A stretch of DNA of 64,000 bases from Ideonella sp. Lineage in GTDB: Bacteria; Pseudomonadota; Gammaproteobacteria; Burkholderiales; Burkholderiaceae_C. Positions 25,294 through 32,626 of the stretch are shown here, piece after piece; positions within the stretch are counted from its first letter, which is position 1; every line of letters begins with the position of its first letter. Where the stretch lies: NCBI RefSeq assembly GCF_016702655.1, contig NZ_JADJDO010000002.1:248001-312000 (forward strand), read 5' to 3'. The notes under the pieces were generated by a model. It saw only the letters and a program-made list of their open reading frames with translations. It did not search any database and had not been told where the DNA came from. Made by a program: the position numbers and the translations under genes.

Positions 25294-26217
25294 ATGGGCA
25301 ACGCCGCGCTCACGGTCAGCCTGATCGGCGCGCCGACCGACATCGGCGCCGGCGCGCGCGGCGCGAGCATGGGGCCGGAGGCGCTGCGCGTTGCGGGCCT
25401 CCAGGCGGCGCTCGAGTCGCGCGGCCTGGCAGTCACCGATTGCGGCAACCTCGCCGGGCCGCACAATCCCTGGCTGCCGCCAGTTGATGGTTACCGGCAC
25501 CTGCCCGAGGTCGTGGCCTGGAACCGAACCGTGCACGACGCGGTGCATGCCGAGCTCGGCCGGGGCCGCCTGCCGATCCTGCTCGGCGGCGATCACTGCC
25601 TCGCCATCGGGTCGGTCAGTGCCGTGGCGCGCCATTGCCGCGAGACCGGTCGCAAGCTGCGCGTGCTGTGGCTGGACGCGCACGCCGACTTCAACACCCA
25701 CGTGCTCACGCCGAGCGGCAACATGCACGGCATGCCGGTCGCCTGCCTGTGCGGCACCGGCCCGCGCGAACTGCTCGAGATCGGCGGCACGGTGCCGGCG
25801 ATCAACCCGAAGTGGGTCCGCCAGATCGGCATCCGCAGCGTCGATGAAGGCGAAAAGCGCCTCGTCCACAAGGCAGACCTCGAGGTCTTCGACATGCGCT
25901 ACATCGACGAGATGGGCATGCGCCACGCGATGGAGCTCGCCCTGGCGACGATCGACACCAACACCCACCTGCACGTGAGCCTGGACGTGGATTTCCTCGA
26001 CCCCGACATCGCGCCCGGCGTCGGCACCACGGTGCGCGGCGGCCCGACCTACCGCGAGGCGCAGCTGTGCATGGAGATGATCGCCGACACCGGCCTGCTG
26101 GCCTCGCTCGACGTGATCGAACTCAACCCGGCGTTCGATCTGCGCAACCGGACGGCCGAGTTGGCCGTCGATCTGATCGAGTCGCTGTTCGGGAAGAGTA
26201 CGTTGATGCGCAAGTGA
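25294..26217 (+). CDS. rocF: Arginase
   Basis: A 307-residue ureohydrolase predicted to split arginine into ornithine and urea. The binuclear manganese ligands are visible in GGDHC, DAHADFN and the SLDVDFLDP segment (Asp pair), and the substrate-binding SGNMHGMP loop is present. The N-terminus IGAPTDIGAGARGASMGPEAL is typical of arginases. Length is normal. The start lies 4 bases after the LOG gene stop, so the two share a transcript. Agmatinase is less likely because the SGNMHGMP region is arginase-like. Confidence 0.93.
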   Translation: MGNAALTVSLIGAPTDIGAGARGASMGPEALRVAGLQAALESRGLAVTDCGNLAGPHNPWLPPVDGYRHLPEVVAWNRTVHDAVHAELGRGRLPILLGGDHCLAIGSVSAVARHCRETGRKLRVLWLDAHADFNTHVLTPSGNMHGMPVACLCGTGPRELLEIGGTVPAINPKWVRQIGIRSVDEGEKRLVHKADLEVFDMRYIDEMGMRHAMELALATIDTNTHLHVSLDVDFLDPDIAPGVGTTVRGGPTYREAQLCMEMIADTGLLASLDVIELNPAFDLRNRTAELAVDLIESLFGKSTLMRK

Positions 26218-26721
26218 TGCCACGCGCCAGCGGCGCAACGCGAGGCATGGGCCGATCTTCTACGCGCCCTGCGCACGGACAACCTGCCCACCGCCCAAGC
26301 GGGCGGGATGGACCTCATCGCCTGATCCGTGCTGTCCGGATCTCGCTCTGAAGCCTGAATCGTCGGCAATCCCTAGGTTGGTGGCGGGTCGCGGTCATGG
26401 TGATGCGCCGGGCTGATCTAGACTCGCAATCGACCGTAGGGGCTGTCCGTCCCAAGAGGGGCGAATTGGCGGTCGAAACTCTCGACGTTGGATGGGACGG
26501 GGCTTCCACCGGCACGCGCCCCGGGGCGTGGTGCTCGGCCGCGCCGCCATGGGGGGGGCGGAGCAGCCGGGCGAATCCGGCTCGATTTCACGCTCCTTCG
26601 TGTTCGAGCGGGGCCGCGCTCAGGGCGAGCGGCTTCCGACACTTACCATCCGCCATCTTTTTTTGCGCTGCGCCGCCGATCGGCGCGCGCATCGTTACTG
26701 CGTGCAACAGGGACATCGTCG
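26218..26721. other. 504-base gene-free stretch upstream of the DUF11 lipoprotein
   Basis: No credible gene is seen on either strand. It contains a G8 run at 26551-26558 and a T7 run close to the next gene. It separates the backbone from the sulfatase/sulfotransferase operon and probably holds that operon's promoter. Confidence 0.5.
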
Positions 26722-28812
26722 ATGAGGATTCGCGAACTTGCTGCCTGGGCGGTGTTGGGGCTGGCCTTGTCGATGGCCGGCTGCGGCCCGGGCAGCGGCC
26801 GCTACACAGGGACCGACGTGAGCGTGAGCGGCCTCGCTCCGGCCGGGCCGCTGTATGGCGGCGATTCGGTGGCCTTCGTGATGACGGTGGCCAACATCGG
26901 CGAATTCGCTGCCAGCAACCTGACGATCACCAACCTGATTGGCAATCAGATGCTCGTCGCGGAGGTCGAGTGCGCGGCCGAGGGCGGCGCGGTCTGCCCG
27001 TCGCCGCCGAGCGTGCGCATGACGGTGCCTGAACTACCCACGGGCGGCGTCCTGACCTTCACCGTCCGCGCCAACCTCGTTGCCGGCGCCAATGGCACGG
27101 TGTCGAACACGCTTTCGGCGACGTCGGATCAGGACGTCGAGCGCTTGAACAACTCGGCGACGGTATTCGCCGAGGTGCAGAGCAACAATCTCAAGGTCAC
27201 AGGCAGCGCTGTGTCGGAGACCGTGTCCGGGGGCGCGGCAACCGCATTCACGATGGTCGTCGGCAATGACGGACCCGCCGCGGCCTACGACGTCGATCTG
27301 ACGAGCACGCTCAGCGCCAACCTGACGCCCGCGGGCGTCGTAGTCTGCACGCCGTCGGGCGGCGCGGTCGCGCCAGTTGCCACGCCGGAGGGGACGCTGC
27401 GCTCAGCGGCAATTCCGATGGGTGGACTGCTCACCTGCAACGTGCCGGCGCGCGTCACGGCAGGCGCCAACGGGCCGGCGACAAGCACGATGACGGTGCA
27501 GGCCGCAGGCGATGAGCGAAGCAGCGACAACTCCGCGATCGCCTCGACCCAGGCCATCAGCACCGACCTCGGTGTGTCGCAGACCAGTCCAGCACAGATC
27601 GGCGCCGGCAGCACTGCGGTGTTCACTGCGGTCGTCGCCAATCCCGGGCCGGGGCCGGCAAACAACCTGCTGATCCAGTGGACACCAGGCGCGGCGCCCG
27701 GAGTCAGCTTCGGCGTCCCCACCTGTACTGCCAGCGGCGGAGCGACTTGCCCGGCGGTGCTTGGCCCGGTAATGACCGTGCCCACGCTGGGGGTCGGCCG
27801 CTCGCTGCGGTTCACCTTCAGCGCAGCGACCGAAGCGACGTTTCGCGGACCGATTGTCAATACGGTGTCCGTGTCGGCCGACGGCGACACGAGTTCCGCC
27901 AACAACACCGCCAGCAGCGCGACGGTGGCCGTCGATCCGCGCAACGGCAGCTATGCAGCGTTCGCGGCCGATGGCCGGCCCTACACCCTGACCGTTGATT
28001 TCGACAACGGTTCGTACCTGATGTCGGGCAACGGCAGTTCCGCGGCGCGCAGTTTCACCGTGGACGCGGCGACGCGGACCTATGTGGTCCAGGGCAATGC
28101 GCGCTTTCGCGTCGCGCAGGACTTGATAGTCGGCGGACATGACTTCGGCGGCGGTGTGCTTCCGTTCGCCGCGGCACGCAGCTTTGCGACTACCGTGCCG
28201 AGCATCGCGGGGTCCTACGACCTCGCGACACGCAACGTGGTTTCCTCGGGCGCGGCGACCACGCATGCTGGTACCGCAGTGGTGTCGGGCAACACGCTCA
28301 CCGTGTGCCAGAGCGACACTGTGGTGGTCGCCGTGCTCAATTGCGACGCTGGCGCGCGCACGGACTATGTACTCTCGGTGAGTGGCAGTGTCTTTACCGG
28401 ACGCACGTCTGCTGGCGAGTCCCTCGCCTTCAGCGTTGCCCAGAGCGGGGCGGCAAAGCTGCTGCTGAGTGCCGCACCGGCGCCCGATGGAAGCCGACAG
28501 TTGCGCATCGGGCTGCCAGATTCGGCCGCCGGCCTGATCGGTGGCCAGTTCGCCGGCTCGAGCACCAACGGCGACTGGGTCGAGACCACTCTCACCCCTG
28601 CGGCCGTGAGCTACGTGGGATCGTCGAACGCCGACAGCGCGCCGCTCTCGCGGATCCATCCGAGCGCCGGGCCGTTCGGCATGCTGACCGGAGTGCAAGT
28701 CGGCGCCGGGTCGCGCATTTACCTGTTGCAGGCGAGCCCGTTGGCGGTGCTCGTAGGGGGCTTTGGCGGCGCCCCCAGCGCCAGCGGCCTGCTGCAACTG
28801 TCGCTCCCATGA
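26722..28812 (+). CDS. Secreted DUF11-repeat lipoprotein
   Basis: A 696-residue exported protein. The signal ends in the lipobox LSMAGC (Cys about residue 20). Three consecutive Ig-like DUF11/CARDB-type repeats follow (about residues 32-150, 155-280 and 283-410), each with the pattern of a strand, NxGxxxAxN, and an LSATSDxDxxxxNNSA-like closing segment. The last 285 residues form a Gly/Ser-rich beta region that is not recognised. ATG 26722 is chosen because it begins the lipoprotein signal. It probably is a cell-surface adhesin or scaffold. It heads a same-strand run of six genes, 58 bases before the sulfatase-like gene. Confidence 0.75.
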   Translation: MRIRELAAWAVLGLALSMAGCGPGSGRYTGTDVSVSGLAPAGPLYGGDSVAFVMTVANIGEFAASNLTITNLIGNQMLVAEVECAAEGGAVCPSPPSVRMTVPELPTGGVLTFTVRANLVAGANGTVSNTLSATSDQDVERLNNSATVFAEVQSNNLKVTGSAVSETVSGGAATAFTMVVGNDGPAAAYDVDLTSTLSANLTPAGVVVCTPSGGAVAPVATPEGTLRSAAIPMGGLLTCNVPARVTAGANGPATSTMTVQAAGDERSSDNSAIASTQAISTDLGVSQTSPAQIGAGSTAVFTAVVANPGPGPANNLLIQWTPGAAPGVSFGVPTCTASGGATCPAVLGPVMTVPTLGVGRSLRFTFSAATEATFRGPIVNTVSVSADGDTSSANNTASSATVAVDPRNGSYAAFAADGRPYTLTVDFDNGSYLMSGNGSSAARSFTVDAATRTYVVQGNARFRVAQDLIVGGHDFGGGVLPFAAARSFATTVPSIAGSYDLATRNVVSSGAATTHAGTAVVSGNTLTVCQSDTVVVAVLNCDAGARTDYVLSVSGSVFTGRTSAGESLAFSVAQSGAAKLLLSAAPAPDGSRQLRIGLPDSAAGLIGGQFAGSSTNGDWVETTLTPAAVSYVGSSNADSAPLSRIHPSAGPFGMLTGVQVGAGSRIYLLQASPLAVLVGGFGGAPSASGLLQLSLP

Positions 28813-28870
28813 CGTCGCGCCGATCGGTCGCCGTCGAGATCGTTCGCGGCCAAGCCCCGGGACAACCAAC

Positions 28871-29686
28871 ATGAGTTGCAACCACATCGTCTTCATCGTC
28901 ATGGACAGTTGCCGCTACGACACGTTCGTAGCCGCCAAGACGCCCAACATCGACCGCATCGGCACGGCTCAGCGCCGCTACTCCTACGCCTCCTGGACGG
29001 CGCCGTCGCACCACGCGTTCGCGATGGGCATGCTGCCCCATGCGAGCCCGAAGGATGTTTTCGCCTCCGAGGTCTACAAGGAGGAGTTCAGCCAGTGGAC
29101 GGCCCGCACAGGGCATGCCGACATCGAGTTCAAGGAGTTCCTGCCCGACCTGTCCTTGCCCAAGGTGCTGCGCAAGATCGGCTACCGCACGGTAGCCAAG
29201 GTGTCGATGCCGGTGCTCAACAAGAGCACGCTGATCAGCCGCGACTTCGACGAGTACAAGCTGATGAAGCACCACAACGACTTTGCCGGAATGATCGGCG
29301 AGATGGAGTTTCCGGACGAACTGCACTACTACTTCCTCAACCTCGGAGAGACCCACTACCCCTACATGTTGTCAGGCGAGAACCTGCCGCACATCTCGGG
29401 CGTGCACGGTGCGTTGAAGAGCATGAGCGCAGACGCGCAGGCAACGAGCGGCAGGCTAAGCTTCGACGCAGGGCAGATGGAGATGCTGCGCCTTCAGCAG
29501 GTCAAGTGCGTCGAGTACATCGACGGCCAGATCGGCCGCCTGATGACGATGACCCCGCCGAACACCCACTTCATCGTGACCGCCGATCACGGCGAACTCT
29601 TCGGCGAAGACGGCTACTTCGGCCACGGACCGATCATGCACGAGAAGTGCTTCGAGGTGCCGTTCGTCGAGGGCCGTTTGGCCTGA
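28871..29686 (+). CDS. Sulfatase-like (alkaline phosphatase superfamily) hydrolase
   Basis: A 271-residue protein of the sulfatase/phosphatase superfamily. Metal ligands are seen in FIVMDSCRYDTF (D12) and TADHGELFGEDGYFGHG; the nucleophile region is WTAPSHHAF, where the usual Cys or Ser of sulfatases is replaced by Thr, so it need not be a formylglycine enzyme. It is short for the family, lacking the long C-terminal domain. No signal peptide is visible, suggesting a cytoplasmic site of action. The sulfotransferase gene starts 21 bases after its stop, and the pairing suggests opposite or sequential steps on one sulfated or phosphorylated compound. Substrate unknown. Confidence 0.75.
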   Translation: MSCNHIVFIVMDSCRYDTFVAAKTPNIDRIGTAQRRYSYASWTAPSHHAFAMGMLPHASPKDVFASEVYKEEFSQWTARTGHADIEFKEFLPDLSLPKVLRKIGYRTVAKVSMPVLNKSTLISRDFDEYKLMKHHNDFAGMIGEMEFPDELHYYFLNLGETHYPYMLSGENLPHISGVHGALKSMSADAQATSGRLSFDAGQMEMLRLQQVKCVEYIDGQIGRLMTMTPPNTHFIVTADHGELFGEDGYFGHGPIMHEKCFEVPFVEGRLA

Positions 29687-29707
29687 ACGCGGGACGGCAT
29701 TCGCAAG

Positions 29708-30619
29708 ATGGCTGCGCCCCTGTTCCTGCTCGCTCCACCAAGGTCCTACACCTCGCTCGTCAACGCAATGCTGGGCCAGCATCCGCAAGCCTTCGGGCTG
29801 CCTGAGCTGTGTCTGTTCAACGTCGAGACGCTGGTCGACCTGTGGACCGGAGTCCAGGGCGAGAACGCGGAGCGCGGCGCGATGGCACGGCATGGACTGT
29901 TGCGCGCGGTCGCAGAGATCTTCGGCGGCGAGCAGAGCTCGGCGACGGTCAACATGGCCGTTGCCTGGGCCTCGGCCCGCGAGAGCTGGAGCACGGGGCG
30001 CGTCTTCCAGGACATCGTTGCCCGCATCGACCCGCTGGTGGCCGTGGAGAAGAGTCCGTCCTATGCGATCTCCGCGGTGCGCATGCGTGGCTTGCTCAAG
30101 GCGTTTCCGGATGCGCGCTTTCTGCATCTGGTGCGCCATCCGGTGGCGCAGAGCAAGTCGGTGATGGCCATCAACGAGGGCGCGTTCAACATGAAGGTCA
30201 ACGCGTTCGAGATTGGCGAGGACTACGCAATGATGGAGCCACAGATCGCCTGGCACGACGTGAACCTGAACATCCTCGACTTCCTCGATGAGGTGCCGCC
30301 CGCACAGCAGATGCGCATGCGCGGGGAGGACATCATGGCCGACCCGCATCGGCAACTCGCCGCCATCGCCCGCTGGGCTGGCCTGCGCGACGACGACGAG
30401 GCGGTCGAGGAGATGATGCATCCGGAGCGCTCGCCTTTCGCGTGCTTCGGCCCGATCAGCGCCTTGTTCGGCAACGACCCGAACTTCCTCTCCGGACCGA
30501 CATTTCGACCGCACAAGCCCAAGATTCCGCCGCTGGACAAACCGGTACCGTGGCGCAAGGACGGCAAGGGCCTGTATCCCGAAGTGATCGCCCTCGCCAA
30601 CGAGTTCGGCTATGTCTGA
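29708..30619 (+). CDS. Sulfotransferase family protein
   Basis: A 303-residue PAPS-dependent sulfotransferase. The 5'-phosphosulfate loop is LLAPPRSYTSLV near the N-terminus (about residues 7-18), and the 3'-phosphate binding segment is FLHLVRHPVAQSKSVM (about residues 138-153). The remainder is helical with a Pro-rich C-terminus. It should transfer sulfate to a hydroxyl or amine of an unknown acceptor in the cytoplasm. No cysH/PAPS synthesis genes are nearby. The last 8 bases overlap the following small gene. Confidence 0.82.
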   Translation: MAAPLFLLAPPRSYTSLVNAMLGQHPQAFGLPELCLFNVETLVDLWTGVQGENAERGAMARHGLLRAVAEIFGGEQSSATVNMAVAWASARESWSTGRVFQDIVARIDPLVAVEKSPSYAISAVRMRGLLKAFPDARFLHLVRHPVAQSKSVMAINEGAFNMKVNAFEIGEDYAMMEPQIAWHDVNLNILDFLDEVPPAQQMRMRGEDIMADPHRQLAAIARWAGLRDDDEAVEEMMHPERSPFACFGPISALFGNDPNFLSGPTFRPHKPKIPPLDKPVPWRKDGKGLYPEVIALANEFGYV

Positions 30620-31067
30620 CGCGGCTGCAGATCCGGTCCCCGACAGCGCCGACCCGCCGAACACGGCCGGCAAGAACGCGAAGCGCCAGCGCCTGTCGCC
30701 AGCGCCGCTGGACGAAGTCACGGGGCGCACCGACGCGACCCGCCTCGAGCCACATCAGGCGGCGCTGCGTCAGGCCGTGGTGGACGCATTCAACGCCAAG
30801 AAGGCGCGCAAGTTCCTGCAGAAGCAGGTCCATCACATCAGCGCCAACCGGGAATTGGCCGAGGGGATCAAGTTCCTCTTCGACGATCAGGGGCGCCCCC
30901 CGCCCAACGCCTCGCTGGAAGACATCATCGAAGAGCGGCGCAAGATCGACTACCAGATCGTCTGGCTCGAAGCCGTGCTCTCGGAACTCCGCCACCGTCT
31001 GATCAAGATCAGGGAAGTCGAGGACTACGCGCTCGAGATGCTGTCGCGAGCCCTTCCTGAAGAGTAG
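30612..31067 (+). CDS. Small helical protein of unknown function
   Basis: A 151-residue protein that overlaps the sulfotransferase gene by 8 bases and ends 11 bases before the outer-membrane factor gene. The first 45 residues are Pro/Ala-rich and probably disordered; the rest is strongly helical and charged (KKARKFLQKQVHHISANREL, then LEDIIEERRKIDYQIVWLEAV), likely a coiled coil. No signal peptide, membrane segment or known family is seen. Tight coupling on both sides suggests an accessory or adaptor subunit of the transport/modification system. Confidence 0.65.
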   Translation: MSDAAADPVPDSADPPNTAGKNAKRQRLSPAPLDEVTGRTDATRLEPHQAALRQAVVDAFNAKKARKFLQKQVHHISANRELAEGIKFLFDDQGRPPPNASLEDIIEERRKIDYQIVWLEAVLSELRHRLIKIREVEDYALEMLSRALPEE

Positions 31068-31078
31068 CCAAGACAAGC

Positions 31079-32626
31079 ATGGGAATCTTCACTGCCAGCC
31101 GGCCGGGCCGAGCGCAAGAGGAGCGAACGGTCGCAGGCGGGCGCTCGCGCGCCGCGGCCGCGTTGTTTGCGGCCTTGCTCGCCGGGTGCACGCTCGGACC
31201 GGACTACAAGCGGCCGGACCTGGACCTTCCGTCGGCCTGGCGGGCCGAGCCGCACGACGCCGCGGACATTGCCAACACCGAATGGTGGAAGGCATTCGGC
31301 GACCCGCTCCTGGACGCACTGATCGAGGACGCGCTGCAAGCCAACAAGGACCTGAGGCTGGCGACCCATCGCATCGCCGAGTTCAACGCCCGGTTGCAGG
31401 TGAGTCGCTCGGCCGCCTATCCGCAGGTCAGCTACAACGCACTCGCCGAGCGCCAGCGCTTCAGCGAGGAGCGGCCCACCGGTGGCGGCGGCCTGCAGTC
31501 GGGGGTCGGTCCGATCGTCAACAACTTCGCGATCGGTGCGGTCTTCGGCTGGGAGATCGACCTCTGGGGCAAGGTCAAGCGCGCCAACGAGGCGGCGCTG
31601 GCCGAGTTGCTGGCCAGCGAGGCGTCTCGCAAGGGCGTCATGCTTACCGTTGTCTCCGACGTCGCCACGGCGTACGTCCAGCTGCTCGATCTCGATCAGG
31701 AACTGGCCTTCGCGCACCAGTCGGTGAAGAACCGCCGGGAAGCGCTCGACATCACCGTGATCAGGCAACTCGGCGGTTCGGCGACCTTGCTGTCGGTGGA
31801 ACAAGCGCGCGTCTCGCTCGAAGCAGAGCAAGAGCAAATTCCGCCGCTCGAGCGTGATATTGCGATCGTCGAGGCAGCCCTGTCGCAACTGTTGGGGCGC
31901 AACCCCGGTCCGGTCGTGCGACGCAAGATGGACGAGCTGACGCTGCCCCAGCTTCCGGCCGGCATTCCTGCCGACGTGCTGGCGCGCCGTCCGGACGTGA
32001 TGGCTGCAGAGCAGAACCTGATCGCGGCCAACGCACGCATCGGCGTCGCCAAGACTGGCTACTTCCCGACGCTCTCGCTCGCCGCCGCGATTGGCCTTGC
32101 AACCGACAATGTCCGCTGGCTTTTCGCCGAGACGGCTCGAACCGGCTTGCTCGGCGCGGGCCTGGCCGGACCGATCTACAACGCGGGCCGCACCGAAGGC
32201 GACATCCGCCAGGCCGAGGCGATCCAGCAGCAGATGCAGGTCCGTTTCGAGCAGTCGGTGCAGACGGCGCTGCGCGAGGTCGACGATGCATTGGTGACGC
32301 GAAGCAAGGCCGGCCAGCGCGAGCTGGTGCTGGATCGGCAGACGGTTTCGCAGCGCGAGATCTCCCGGCTGACCCGCATGCGTTTCGACGGTGGGCAGTC
32401 GACGCTGCTCGATGTTCTGGACGCCGACCTCAAGCTGCAATCTGCCGAGAAGCTCCAGGCCCAGAGCCGGCGCGACACCTTCCTCGCGCTGGTTTCGATT
32501 TATCGGGCCATGGGGGGCGGGTGGATGGTGGAGTACGAGAGGCGCCATGCGCCGCCTGACCCGGCGGTCGCGGCGGCCGCAACCGCGCAGGCGCCCGCGG
32601 CGAGCCAACAAGAGGCCATGAAGTGA
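31079..32626 (+). CDS. NodT-type outer membrane efflux lipoprotein
   Basis: A 515-residue TolC-like channel of the NodT subgroup. The signal ends in the lipobox LLAGC (C37), followed by TLGPDYKRPDLDLPSAWR, the usual start of these lipoproteins. Two outer-membrane efflux domains follow; family marks are FGWEIDLWGKVKRA and GIPADVLARRPDVMAAEQNL. It would form the outer-membrane duct of a tripartite exporter. Its stop overlaps the next gene (ATGA). The C-terminal 30 residues are Ala-rich. No RND or ABC pump gene is adjacent, so its inner-membrane partner is probably the next gene. Confidence 0.9.
   Translation: MGIFTASRPGRAQEERTVAGGRSRAAAALFAALLAGCTLGPDYKRPDLDLPSAWRAEPHDAADIANTEWWKAFGDPLLDALIEDALQANKDLRLATHRIAEFNARLQVSRSAAYPQVSYNALAERQRFSEERPTGGGGLQSGVGPIVNNFAIGAVFGWEIDLWGKVKRANEAALAELLASEASRKGVMLTVVSDVATAYVQLLDLDQELAFAHQSVKNRREALDITVIRQLGGSATLLSVEQARVSLEAEQEQIPPLERDIAIVEAALSQLLGRNPGPVVRRKMDELTLPQLPAGIPADVLARRPDVMAAEQNLIAANARIGVAKTGYFPTLSLAAAIGLATDNVRWLFAETARTGLLGAGLAGPIYNAGRTEGDIRQAEAIQQQMQVRFEQSVQTALREVDDALVTRSKAGQRELVLDRQTVSQREISRLTRMRFDGGQSTLLDVLDADLKLQSAEKLQAQSRRDTFLALVSIYRAMGGGWMVEYERRHAPPDPAVAAAATAQAPAASQQEAMK

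Noticed and set aside
26397..27032. Possible gene in the 26.2-26.7 kb gap
   Set aside because: Runs out-of-frame into the DUF11 lipoprotein gene; no recognisable protein features.
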